From Chamaecyparis obtusa (Eukaryota; Streptophyta; Pinopsida; Cupressales; Cupressaceae): DNA of 64,000 nucleotides. The notes under the pieces were generated by a model. It had not been told where the DNA came from. It searched no databases and was given only the letters and a program-made list of their open reading frames with translations. Position 1 is the first letter of the stretch. Each line of letters opens with the position of its first letter. The DNA lies in contig BSBK01004078.1 in the NCBI GenBank assembly GCA_027943335.1, positions 838,001 to 902,000 on the forward strand, given 5' to 3'. This document shows positions 1 through 11,339 of the stretch, piece after piece. Position numbers and translations under genes: made by a program.

Positions 1-1095
1 AGAGATCCAGTAGGATCCCCTCCTCTCTTGTTACTCTTGCTTTCTTTGGGACTGCACCATCAAGTTCAAAAAGGAAGAAAACAACTTACGTAAAGGAGAA
101 GAAACCTCAAAAAGTAAAGGAAATGTTTGTAGAAAATAAAAAAGGGAACATCCTCTACAACAAAGAAAGAGAAAATAGAAAGCCACTAGAGAAAAGTATG
201 TTAAAGAAAAAGAAGAATCAAAGGAAGAAGAAGAAGAATAAAAAATAATTCAAAAAGGTAAGAAACGTTGAGTATTTACTGTGGATTCTTCTTATGAAGA
301 GGAAGTTGAAAAGAGAAAGGAAAAGTTGTGATTTGTGTAAGGAAAGATGAAAAGCAATAGATAGGAAAGAAGAAAACTCTTAAGTTGGACACTTTGTTCA
401 ACTACATGGTAATAGACAATAAATTGACAGAAGTTTGAGAAATGTATAGTGAAGGGATGAAACTAATAGAGAAACAATTGTTGAAGCATTTGTGAAATAA
501 TTTATTGAGTTAGAAGCCTATATGTAAGACTTTAGAAAGGAAATTCCTATGGAATTGTGGGATGTGCTATCAAAGATAAGAAAAGATGTTATAGAATATG
601 AAGAAAAGATAAAAAAGAATGCACTACAGACTGTTTGTACTATTTTTTTAGATCAAAGAAAATCCACACTGAAACACGTATATTTTATAGAATTCATATC
701 AAAAAATTAAAAATGGTGTTTTGATGTGCATGGACAAAAGAGAGTTTGAAAAGTTACAAGAAGAAGAAGTGGAAGTTCTTTGAAAAATGAGAAAGAAATT
801 TGGAATGTTGTTAGAAGGAAAATCTAGAGAAGATGATATAGATATTGTTGTACAACATGAGCATGAGTAGGCCGACCCTCCTTAGGATCAAGGACAATAT
901 GAACTAGATATAGAAGATACTAATGTGATTAAGATTGAAAAATATAGGAACATCTATTGAAGAGAATCATAATGATATTATTGATACATCTAGTCACTTT
1001 AAGGAAAAAAATATATAAGGAGATTATCTGAAAGGTGAAGGAGAAAAAGAAACCAAACTTGAGGAAAAATTCATAAGGAAAAAGGAAAGAGGAAA
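1..1095 (+). pseudogene. Decayed lysine/glutamate-rich coding remnant of element D, part 1
   Basis: Purine-rich sequence with codon-like texture. Forward frames give runs rich in Lys, Arg and Glu (for example SSKRKKTTYVKEKKPQK near the left end, and a serine/glutamate-rich stretch EEEVEKRKEK around 295-325), broken by many stops. No domain is recognised. Such basic/acidic low-complexity proteins occur in non-autonomous plant elements, but I cannot name a family. It continues across the inserted solo LTR at 4955. An intron-bearing host gene fragment is possible but less likely given the polypurine tract and LTR downstream. Confidence 0.4.
1091..1095. repeat. Target-site duplication GGAAA, left copy
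   Basis: GGAAA at 1091-1095 is repeated at 4955-4959, exactly flanking the TG...CA unit between them. A 5-bp duplication is the usual size for LTR-retrotransposon integrases. Confidence 0.85.
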
Positions 1096-2696
1096 TGTAG
1101 TACCCCTCCATGGTTTGCTTATTTGTTTTCTTGCCAAACTCTTTTAGGCCACTTGTATGTGTGCTTCGTTATTTCAGTGTTTTATGAATATTGGATATAT
1201 GGCACTTCATGGTGAATCTTTAATAAATTGATGTTTATGATGATTATATCGACTCGTTTATATGTTGTTATCTATGATGATGTTAAATCTATTTCAAAAT
1301 GTTATTTATAAATGTTGATTATACTTACCCCATACTTGCATGTGTATGGTGTTCATGTATGCTTTTATCTTTCTACTTGATGTGTTTGATGTGGTTGAGG
1401 GATGGAGTCATAGTTACTTGCTTGCGAGATCCACATGATCGGACGATCCCCGCCATTGTCTGTTATATTTTTATATACATGTACATGCTTGTATTTTATG
1501 CAGGTTCGCAGGTACTGGGCATCGACTTCCCTAAATTGTCAGGATGAGCGTGCCCTATCGCTAATCTCAATGGTAAAAGAGGGGAGATAATATTCAGTTC
1601 CAAATCCTAACCTAAGCCAAATGTTGTCCTACTGTAGGGGACAAGATTCTATGTTTCCACCCTACTAAACTCGTCCAATTGGCAAGAGTTTACACCTATG
1701 TCCTGAGTATGAATGTGGGTCCTTAGGTCTTTTTGATTCGTTGGTTTGTGGTGTTTGATGTGAATTATATTTTTAGATCATTCTATTTTTAGTTGTGGCA
1801 TAGTATTTAAATGGTAATTAAATAAATGTATTTATTTAGTTTAATTATTGTTATTATTTTTGTATAGTTGATGCATTAATTAATTGGGAATTAATTATAT
1901 GTTATATTTGAGTGTGGTTGAAATATTTAATTAATGTGAATTAATTAAATATCTTCACTTTTGATTTATTTAAATCATGAAATTTAACCTTTGTTTAACT
2001 AAAATATATTTATTAAATTAAATGTTATTTTGGCATGTGTTATTTATGTTAACTAAATGTTCTATTTTATTAATTATTTAAATGCATTATGTTGCACTTT
2101 CATAATTGAATGAAATTGAATTAATAATTCAAGTTGAAGTTTGGTTATGTGTTTTCAACTCAAGTCAAAAAGGAAAGGAGACTCCAGTTCAACTGAGACT
2201 AAACTGTGAACTGAAGTTTGTCTTCATGCAAAGCCCTTTTGGAGTTGAGTCTATACTTTTGCATGTGAAATAAAGTTTCTTTAAACATTAGGGGTTTTTT
2301 GGCCATTATTGGGGTACACAAGTTTTGGAGGAGGAATTTTGGAGACAGATTTGAGATAGATTTGTGAGAGCTCATCAAAAGGCTTGGATTCTATTTTCTT
2401 CGTGTTGGACATCATCGAATCTGTATAATTGATTTGAAGTAGGTTTTGATTTTATTATGGTTATTCTATTTTTGGATTTCTGTAGGAAATTGTTAAAAGT
2501 GTCTTCCTAGTGCTTGCTGGTTTTGATTGTTTGAGTAACATAGCAATGTTATTGTCAGTTGGATGTTAGAGGAAAAAGCTTGCATGCAATCCTTTATGTG
2601 ATTTGAATCTATCTATCTATTATTAAGATCTCAAGTTTGTGAAATTAGTTGTGGATCAATTGAAAAACCCAAGTGGTTTAAAGTTTTGATCTCGTT

Positions 2697-2835
<139 letters not shown>

Positions 2836-3003
2836 TTTAATATCAACTTGTTTTGTTTTATATAAAATTAAAATAGAATTTAGTTTTCTAAAAAAATTGG
2901 AAAAGTTTTAAAACAAAATAAAATTTGATTATATTATTTTATTGGGGGAATTAAAAACCCCATCCCTTACCTTTTTATTCTCCCCTTTATTGGTTGTCAT
3001 GCA

Positions 3004-3060
3004 CAGTACCTCTGGGGTACTGACGCACGACAGTCCCCTAAGGACTGTCGTGCATCAGCA
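3004..3060. other. GC-rich double hairpin inside the solo LTR
   Basis: CAGTACC (3004-3010) pairs with GGTACTG (3016-3022) across a 5-base loop. Next to it GCACGACAGTCC (3025-3036) pairs perfectly with GGACTGTCGTGC (3042-3053) across loop CCTAA, and pairing continues outward with mismatches. The block stands out by its GC content in an AT-rich LTR. It may be an RNA structure in the LTR transcript; function unknown. Confidence 0.7.
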
Positions 3061-4954
3061 CCGCAGGGTACTGATGCATGTCAGACCCTACAGAGGGGCG
3101 GGATAGTGTACCAAGGCAGGGGTGTGGGGGTGCGTGCGCTCCCCACTCTTTTCATTGTTTATTTTTTTAATAACTTTGTTTTATGTTTTAAGTTGTTATT
3201 TTTTATTATAAATTTTATTATTTGATCATTATTTTTTTTAGTTTAGTCAAATTTGTTTTTAATTAAATTTTAATTTATATTATTCTTAAAATGTAAATTA
3301 GTTATTCTAATTTATGGTTTTAGATTTTTATTAAAAGAAATTAGTTTATCTTAATTTCTAATTTTAATACTTTTGTATTGTTGAGTGATTTTTGTGAGGT
3401 GATTAATCATAAATCTTAGATGTGCCTTTAAATTATAGTTGTATTTTTTTTTAATATTTCTATACTTAGATGATTTTTCTAAGATAAATTTAATTCTTTT
3501 ATATGGTATAATTAAGCGATTATCATTTAGGGATTTTATTATAAAGATTGTATGTTTAATCAACTGGATGTTTCTTTTAAGGTTGGTTAGTTTTGCATGT
3601 ATATTCTTTAGGTTGCATGAATTGTCATTTGGTACTTCAGTTGCTTTTAGACTATTAGTTTTTGGATTGATTTTCAGGGGATGTAGTCATCTTTTGGGGG
3701 CTAAAATCCAGAGGTGGGTTTGGGTTATTTTTTTGTTATCTATCTTGTATAGTTGTTATGCTTTTTTCTGATATGTTAGTGATCTTGTTTTTTTATGTAT
3801 CTAGTTATGCATATTGTGGTTTTGCATGTTGAATCTGGTTGTAGAAGATTCAGGAGTTGTGTTAACTCAGAGACTTTTTTTTGTTTATGTGAAATCCTAG
3901 GGTAGGTTATCTAAGTGTATATCAAGAAGTGGCTTGGGAATCGGTGTCGAGGCCCGGAAGTGGCTGTCAGGAGATCCGATTACAAGTTGTTTTAATAAGT
4001 GATAACAAAATAAACACTGGGAATCTAAAATGAACCTAATAAGATATTTTGTGCCTCGCCCATGCCTGAGTTCCCGATTGAGTTTGACTAGGATGGGAGT
4101 TGAGATGATGCTTGCGGCCTTCGTGGACTGGATATGGCATAGGTAGTACCTTGTCTACATGAGAGGTTACTATCACCACATAGAGTCACTAGGGCGTCGG
4201 GGTCCGAAGGGACTACCAGGATAACCTTAGAGCTGACTTATGTGATGACACTTCTTGTTTGCATCTTAGGTTTCCTACATTTCTTGTTTGCCTCTGGTAA
4301 TGTTTTTATTAGACCTTGTTGTGCTTTTGGTATCCTTTATTTTAGAAGCTTTTAGGACCTCTTCCTTGGATTATTTTTGTTGTTTGTTATCCGAGTGGGT
4401 TCTGATGTTATCTCCTCAGCATGGTGGGAGTGGACTATTTAGGTTCACGAGGTCGGGTGGTAGTGATTCTTTTACCATTTGAGACTCTGACGCTTGTGCA
4501 CTGAGGCTGGATGATCCATGTTGCAGATGTTCTTTCGTGATCTTCTTCTTCTTATGATCATGAATCATTGTATCTAATATTCAAAGTTATCATGTTGTAT
4601 TTCTTTTCAGTTCTTGTATTCACATACCCTGCGACATGTGCAGTGGATGCTTATTATTATGGTTACCTTAAGGTACCAATTGTATGTTTGTAATCACGCA
4701 TATGATGTAGTATTTATCTTTCAGATGTAATCTTGGGATTCATATCTTATTCTTATATTAATTAATTAACTCTTTCATAATCTGCATCAAGGAACCCTTG
4801 AGATTTGTGACCTTTGTTAGTTGTGTATTGCTATGCTTTGCTTCCGCATTGTAAACTTTGATGTTATTGATTGTTAACTTAAAAAAAAATTATTTTGCAA
4901 ACTTAGTCACATGTTTAGGTCAAGTTCTTCTGGGTTCCCTGGCAGGGCATTACA

Positions 4955-5815
4955 GGAAACAAAAGAAGAAGAGAAAGTGATGTTTGAGTCTACATTAGAA
5001 GATGATACATCCTTTGATATTTTTGAGGATCCTTTAAACAACCTACTAACTATGTAGCTAATATTTCAACTTATCACATCCTCCAAGTTATTATTTGACT
5101 TAAGAAAGATGGATTGGTTCATAATCTTTAGTTGGGAGATGTTATTAATGCCCTTGCTAGTAAGGATTTGATTGAAAACTAGTAGATTAATGACAAGTTG
5201 TTAGAAGAAGCTGTTGAAGTAGTACACAATGCCACCTCTAGAACCAATACAGATCCATCTCTCTCAGGTACAAATAATTTTAAATTGATATTAAATTCTT
5301 TCAAATTTTATTCCTTCATTCTAAAGGAAATATAACAAGATAAAGAAAAGAGATTGACTAAGCTAAAAGAAAAATGTGTTATTTCACATAAAAGATTTCT
5401 TGAACTATTTTCTAAAAGAAAGATTTTCCTTAAAGAGGCTAAAGTTCTATATCAATACAATTTGCAATCACCTAAGGGCACCAAGAGTGTAAGGAAAGAG
5501 ATAGAATCCATTGAGTCTCAAATTAATGTAGCTTATCACAACTTTGATCTACAACTTGACTTTCCTAGATCCACAAGAACTAGAACTCAAGAGTTGCACC
5601 AAAGGTTCTTTGAGTTGCAGCAATAGACAGGCAAGAATATTTTAACTATAGGACATATAAGGGATTTTATAAAAGAAAATGTATCCCTAGTTTCTTGTGC
5701 TCTTCTTAAAGCATAAAAAAATTGAACAAGATAAGCCAGGTCCTACCACTGTTGACGAAGGTGAAAGTATATTGAAATTATTGGATACTCAAAATGGTTT
5801 TCTTGAAGATGCAAT
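4955..5815 (+). pseudogene. Element D coding remnant, part 2
   Basis: Continuation of the D remnant after the solo LTR. It contains an uninterrupted 90-codon stretch (5354-5626) that is charged and probably helical (MTKLKEKCVISHKRFLEL..., ending ...RTRTQELHQRFFELQQ), with stops on either side. No known motif is recognised. The 3' end is defined by the insertion point of copia element E1, whose LTR starts at 5816. Confidence 0.4.
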
Positions 5816-5856
5816 TGTTGGAAGCTACAATTGAAAAAAAAATTATATTTTCATTG

Positions 5857-7085
5857 TGTATTGCATAAAAATGTGATAAAGAACAAACTTCAATAAACTA
5901 AGCTTATTCTAACATATCTTATGCATACTTCAAAATATTATGAAAATAAGCATGTAAATGTGTTGAAACAAAATGAGAAATTTAAAGCTTAACTATTCAA
6001 CACAATAAACATATGCAAACCTCCACAAATGAAGAGATGTTTGATTATTTTGGTTGTTGAGGGTATGTGGTTGCTCACAAATCCTGTAGCATGACAATGT
6101 GTAAAAAAGGCTTGTTGAATGAGGAGAAAAGCTCTCAATTTATAGAAATTTGAGGGAAATGGAGGGTTGAGATTGAAAGTTGGATGAAGGGCTATGATTA
6201 TTTAGGATCAATGAGGTGGACATGAGGTGGAGGGTAAGTAGATGCCATGTAGATGACATATGGATTAGGGTTTGACCATTCAAAGGGGGAAATATTCTCA
6301 CACATGTGTGAGAAACCTTTGAATGTGACATGTCCATGACAAATTGTAAGAGGGTGTAAGAGGGTGTAAGGAGGTGTAAGAGGGCCAAAGTTGCTCACAC
6401 ATGTGTGAGAAACTTGAGAAAATGATGGCTCAATGACAAAGGTCAAGGGTTGTAAGAGGATGGGAGAACCAAGGTTGCTCACACATGTGTGAGCAACTTT
6501 GGAAAATGACATGTCAATGTCATGCATCAAAAGGTGGAAGAGAAAGAGAGAACCAAAGCTTTGGAAAGTGACATGTCAGAGACAAGTGTGTAAGAGTGTG
6601 TAAGAGTCACATGTGACTTAGGTTTGGGTTAGGATTCCTTAATCTTTAGATTAAAGTTGTGAAAATGATTAAGGATTGATTAGGTGGAAGATTAGGATTA
6701 ATTAGTGGGAAAGTGGGTTGACTTGGGTTAGAAGGATGGGTTAGGTTAGGGAAGTGAGGTTAGGTGAGGGTTAGAGTTAGGAGCCATGTGCTTAAATAGA
6801 ATTAGGTATAATATTTAATTCCAAGTGGGTTAAAATAGGATTAATTAAATAAACAAGATTATTTACTTAATTAAATGGAGGATTGGGATGAGGGGAAATG
6901 AGATAGGATAAAATTAAATAAATGTAAATTTATTTAATCAAGGATAAGGGATAAATAGGAGTGTAATTAAATAAATGTGAATTTATTTAATTAAGGCATA
7001 ATAAGGCTAAAATTAAATAAATAATAAATATATATTTAATTGGCTAGGATAAGGGTAATTTTTAGGACAATTTTAGGTGTCTACA
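5857..7085 (+). repeat. Solo LTR F (1,229 bp) nested in E1's 5' LTR
   Basis: The unit starts TGTATTGC, ends GTGTCTACA and is flanked by CATTG on both sides (5852-5856 and 7086-7090). Deleting it restores continuity with the intact 3' LTR of E1, which confirms the boundaries. It carries three copies of the palindrome CTCACACATGTGTGAG within short repeats, and a tail of alternating AATTAAATAAAT-like runs. A similar tail ending in the same GTGTCTACA occurs at 18241, so the family is present at least twice here. Confidence 0.85.
6297..6496. repeat. Three-copy palindromic repeat in solo LTR F
   Basis: The perfect 16-bp palindrome CTCACACATGTGTGAG occurs at 6297-6312, 6394-6409 and 6479-6494. The third is extended to a 22-bp perfect palindrome (6475-6496, with TTG/CAA outer arms). 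Surrounding units share GTAAGAGG and AAAATGACATGTC-like motifs, so this is a degenerate tandem repeat of about 85-97 bp. It resembles a binding-site array for a dimeric regulator, but that is inference. Confidence 0.8.
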
Positions 7086-8115
7086 CATTGATGTCAAACC
7101 TTAATTGGTGAGATAGTTTCTATCTAGCAGAGTGCCATATCATTTGATTGATGAAGAGGATTTGAAAAGAGGATATAACAAGAAGACCTAGAAAAAAGGT
7201 TGAGTTATGAGAAACTACAATGGGCACTTGATTAGTTGGCACATTGGAAAGATAATGTGTTGTTTATCTATAATACTAAGTAAAGAAGATAGTTGAATTG
7301 AAGCATAAAAGATATGAGGAAAGAAAGACTGAAAGCATAGGCTTGATCAAGAAAAAGAGCAGAAGACTAAGGAACTTAAAGTATAAGCTGATTGATGCTA
7401 GTGTTGACCAAGTGCCAATATAAGCCAAGAAAATATAGTGTTGACTGAGCATCAATAATGACCGAGTATAAGAAGTTGAACCAAGCCAAGACAGTGAGTG
7501 CCAAGAAGAAAAATTTAGTGATGACCGAGTTAGCTAGTGAAGACAAAGTAGAAGAACACAGTGATGACCGAGTGTCATTATTTTATAGTTTGTGAAGTGA
7601 TTGAGATTCCTAGCCGACACAATTGAACTCTTGGAATATGTAAAGTGTGTTCAAGATAAGGATCAATAACCTGGAGCATTTAATGCATGATAAAATGTGT
7701 TTGCAAATTTTTATGCATGGATTCAAGGAGAAGTTTTGAGAAGTATCTAGAAGGATAAAGGGATAATGAAATGTTGGAAGGATTCGATGAATCTAACCAA
7801 AACCTAAGATCTACGGTGATGCTTAAGCGGAAAAAGATCAAGCTACCTATTTAAGGAGGTATAATGATAACCTAACTGTGGGTTATGCAAGTGGTTGATT
7901 TTGTTGATTGGTGAACCTGAGTAGAAGTCTGAGAAGAGTTGTAAAGAGCTATGAAGAGGTGATTGCTTGAAGGGTTTCCAAGAAGATCAGAGATGGAGAT
8001 GATAATGAAGGCTAGTAAGAGGATCAACATATGAGCTACATTGGATTTGTATTTGCAAAGTGAGTTGTATGTATCAGATCAAACTAGATGTTACTTTCTA
8101 ACCATTGTATCAGTT

Positions 8116-8290
8116 GAAATCCTTTAATCAAGGTTGACCTAATAGTCAATTGTAAATCTTTTAATCAAGATGACATTCTAATGGAATGTTCTTAAGTCCT
8201 CTACCAAGGCCACTCCTAATAGGGTGATTAAATCCTTTAACAGGGTTACACCTAATAGTGTGTATTGTAACCTTTAACAGGGTTGGCTCC
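8116..8290 (+). repeat. ~35-bp direct repeats in E1 5' LTR
   Basis: Repeated AATCCTTTAA(T/C)(C/A)AGGTT-type units, each followed by CCTAATAGT and TGTAA. The same array occurs at 14574-14780 (one unit more) and at 16087-16262 in the solo LTR, so it is a family feature. Confidence 0.7.
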
Positions 8291-8614
8291 TCATAGAGCT
8301 CACTTCAAAAGAGTGAAAATTGGTAGCATGTTGCTAGTCATTTTTCTGAAATTGGGTTTCCATGTTAAATATTGGTGTCATACTTGTGTGAATGTTATTT
8401 GATGTGTTTTACTATTAAGTGTTTCATATTCTGTAAGTTGATTACTTTTGGATAGTGGACTGCAAGTTTGTGTTACTGGTTATATGCTATAGAGACCAAG
8501 TGGACTATTGTGTAGATCTAAGTTGTTTGAAGTGTTTAAAAGTTGAATTAGTACATCTGGACCTGAGGATAACCAATTCACCCCCCTCTCATTTATTCTA
8601 AAATCATTCTAATA

Positions 8615-8632
8615 ATTGTTATTAGAGCTTGT
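8615..8632 (+). other. Degenerate primer-binding site of E1
   Basis: The sequence TTATTAGAGC directly after the 5' LTR resembles TGGTATCAGAGC, the usual site complementary to initiator tRNA-Met in plant copia elements, with several transitions. Confidence 0.55.
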
Positions 8633-8679
8633 GGTGCTTGTAAGGAAAATTTTGAAGGTACTTGGAGCTAAAGATCAAG

Positions 8680-9663
8680 ATGTATAAAAAGGAGGTACCA
8701 AATATGAACAAGGAGAACTTCCCTACATGGAAAAGTTTGATGAAACTACACCTAGCTGGAATTGGAGATGCAGAAAAATACTATGCGAAAAATTATTACA
8801 TAGCAGCACCTACACCTTTGACAGCCTAGTAGATGAAGGAAAAACAAGAACACAATTGGGCAATGTTGGAGATTGCATCAGCCCTAAGTTATCCTAAATT
8901 TGAAGACATAAAGGATTGTACCACTGTAAATAAAATGTGGTACATACTAATAGCTATCCATGGTGGAGACACAAATGTATTAAGAGCCAAATCTGAAATC
9001 TTGAGAGGAAAGTTTGATGAAATGAGAATTTTGGAAGGTGAGACTATTGCACAATATTTTGGCTAAGTTAAAGAGGTTGTGAATGCTATTAGAGGAGCTA
9101 ATGGAAACATTGATGATGAAACCATTATTAGCAAGGTATTGATAACCCTACTTCCTATTTATGCTATTAGAGTATCAGCAATAAAAGAACTAAGATGTGC
9201 TCCTGGTAACAACTTAACTTTGGAAGGTCTGGTTGGTAGACTTTTTGCCTTTGAATTATCAAATTTTGATAACTTCACCTCTCCTACTATTGAATCTGCA
9301 TTCAAATACCAATTGGTTCATTATAAGTCTAAGAAAGGAAAAGAAAGTTGTGTGAACAGTGATAGTGACACCTCTAATGATGACCTTGATGAGCTTGAGG
9401 CACTAATGTCTAGAATACTACCTAGAGGAAAAGGAAAATTCAAACGTAAACTTTTTATAGTCTATTTTTCATGTAAAAAAGTTGGCCATATTGCTGCAAG
9501 ATGTCCTGACAGAAATGACAAGGATGAAAAGAGGGAAAGAAAGTACAAAGAAAAAAGGGATGACAGAGACTACATAAGGTACAAGGAATACAAGGACAAA
9601 GGTAAGAATCTTGTTATTTTGTTGAAGAATAAATTGATGATGAATCTAATGATCATGATGTAG
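8680..9663 (+). pseudogene. gag: E1 gag (copia capsid/nucleocapsid), broken
   Basis: One reading frame from ATG 8680 to TAG 9661, broken by two adjacent stops (8827-8832) and a TAA at 9064. The start lies shortly after the primer-binding site and opens MYKKEVPNMNKENFPTWK, with the NF..W segment typical of copia Gag. The middle (WYILIAIHGGDTNVLRAKSE, then ILEGETIAQYF) matches the UBN2/retrotransposon gag region. The C-terminal part has a CCHC zinc knuckle, but its first cysteine is tyrosine (YFSCKKVGHIAARC), followed by a Lys/Arg/Asp-rich tail. Gag normally forms the cytoplasmic particle packaging element RNA; this copy cannot make a full-length product. Confidence 0.8.
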
Positions 9664-9680
9664 AAGTTGTTTATGTTGTC

Positions 9681-10070
9681 ATGAAAGATGATTTTGATGA
9701 AGATGAGAAAACTGCACTTATTTCATATGTGAGTAAAGGTGATAGATGGATAATTGATAGTGGTTTCTCACATCATATGATTGGTGATAAAAGTAAGTTT
9801 GAAATCTTAAAACATTACAAAGGAAGCAATGTTAATTTTGGTAATGATGCACCATGTCTTGTGAAAGGTAAATGATCAATAAGATTTACTGATAAGATCA
9901 GATGTGATAATGCTTATTAGGTTGAAGGACTTAACTATAACTTGTTGAGTGTTGCATAGTTGAAAAGTTCTAAGTACTGATTTTAATTCCATCACAAAAA
10001 GGCTAAGATCTTTGATGCTACTGGTGAACTAATTGGAAGTGGAGAACAGAGAAGAGGTAACTTGTTCTAT
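9681..10070 (+). pseudogene. E1 protease region, broken
   Basis: In a different frame from gag, WIIDSGFSHHM (active-site Asp in DSG, 9756-9764) identifies the copia aspartic protease that cuts the Gag-Pol polyprotein. The open stretch ends at 9875 and the frame continues with stops. Its frame offset from gag implies an indel between about 9600 and 9680, since copia elements usually use a single frame. Confidence 0.7.
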
Positions 10071-10089
10071 CTAGACCTATCTGATGAGA

Positions 10090-11093
10090 CATGTTTGTTT
10101 ACATAATTTGATGATATATGGTGGTGGCATAAGAGGTTGTGTCATGTGAACTTTGATAATTTGGTAAGCATCAATAATATGAAAAGAGTAAGATGGTTAC
10201 CAAGATTGAAGAAACCTGATAATGTGATGTGTAAGCAATGTTAATTGGGCAAAATGACAAAGTCTAGTTTCAAGAGAAAAACCTATACTTCTGATGATAT
10301 TTTGGAATTGGTTCATACTAACCTATGCAGACCTATTGGAGTGCAAAGATACTATGGTGACAAATATTTTATTCTATTTGTTGATGATTACTCTAGAATG
10401 ATGACTGTGATTTTTTCTTAAATAAAAATCTGATGTCTTTCAATTGTTCAAGTGGTATTTGGCAAGGGTTGAAAAATAAATAGGTAAGAGTTTGAAATGT
10501 ATGAGATCTAACAAGGGAGGTGAGTTCATATCTAATGAGTTCAGTAGATTCTGTAATGATAGAGGAATCAAGAGACAGATGTATGCACCAAGGACTCCTC
10601 CATAGAATGGTATAGCTAAAAGGAGTAGATCAATCATGGATTGTGCTAGAATATTGATGATAGATAAACATGTTGCACAAAATTATTGGAGAGAAGCTAT
10701 AAGTATAGATGTCTATACCTTGACCAAGTACAAGTCAAGAAAGGTACAAATGCTACACCTTTTGAATTATGGTTTGGTTATGCACCTAATGTGAACTACT
10801 TTAAATTATTTGGAATCAAATGTTATATGTTGAAGGACAATAGGAATGGAAAACTTCATGCTAAAAGTGATGAAGGCATATTCCTAGATTATTCCACTAA
10901 GACAAAAGCTTATAAGTGTTTAAATTCAAACACTAACAAAGTTGTGGAAAGTGAAAATATTAGAGTTGATGAATATGCAAAAAAGAATGAAGTTGAATGC
11001 AACAAAGAAACTGAAGATTATAGAACATTTGTATACATGAATGAAGGAGAGCCATGCAATTTACCTAAACTAGAGAATAAAATTATCAAGTGA
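10090..11093 (+). pseudogene. E1 integrase, catalytically dead
   Basis: The GAG-pre-integrase zinc region is seen as WWWHKRLCHVNFDNL and C..C (about 10120-10250), followed by the catalytic core. All three acidic positions of the D,D-35-E triad are changed: HTNLCRP (Asp to Asn, about 10315), RSNKGGEF (Asp to Asn, about 10505) and NGIAKRSR (Glu to Lys, about 10615). A 135-codon open stretch at 10686-11093 covers the C-terminal part, including TPFELWFGYAPNVNYFK...GIFLDYSTKTKAYK. The three changes are consistent with G-to-A or C-to-T transitions. Confidence 0.8.
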
Positions 11094-11339
11094 CAGCAAC
11101 AAATTGTCAAGTTACATCAAGAAGATGTTGAGCATCAGGAGGTAATTGTCAAACAATCAGAAGAAGTAGAGATACAAAATGAACCTAAAGTGAATTTTCT
11201 AGATGAACCTAAAGAACAATAGCAAGAAGAAAGGAGACCAAAGCCTACATTAGCAAAATATGTGAGAAGACATCATAAACTAGATCAAATTATTAGAACA
11301 AAAGATTCAGGAGTCATGAAAAGAAACAAGTTTAAAACC

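Larger units (their letters stand above)
5816..8614 (+). repeat. 5' LTR of copia E1, interrupted by solo LTR F
   Basis: Matches the 3' LTR (13498-15110) along its length once the 1,229-bp insert and its duplicated CATTG are removed, leaving about 1.57 kb. It begins TGTTGG; the end near 8614 (TCTAATA) is set by comparison with the 3' LTR and by the degenerate primer-binding site just after it. It contains several direct repeats of about 35 bp (8116-8290). A TATTTAAG at 7849-7856 is a weak TATA candidate. Confidence 0.85.

Noticed and set aside
1299..1547. 82-codon open frame with hydrophobic stretches
   Set aside because: Lies wholly inside the 3.86-kb solo LTR, has no homology signal I recognise, and hydrophobicity is expected from T-rich sequence.
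3439..3771. 110-codon open frame resembling a small membrane protein
   Set aside because: T-rich LTR sequence naturally encodes Phe/Leu-rich peptides; no supporting start context or conservation.
6198..6530. Minus-strand frame with repeated SHTCVSN peptides
   Set aside because: The repetition is a by-product of the palindromic DNA repeats in solo LTR F, not evidence of a gene.
6660..6790. GGTTAGG/GGGTTAG-rich stretch suggestive of interstitial telomere repeats
   Set aside because: No regular TTTAGGG tandem; irregular G/T-rich LTR sequence.
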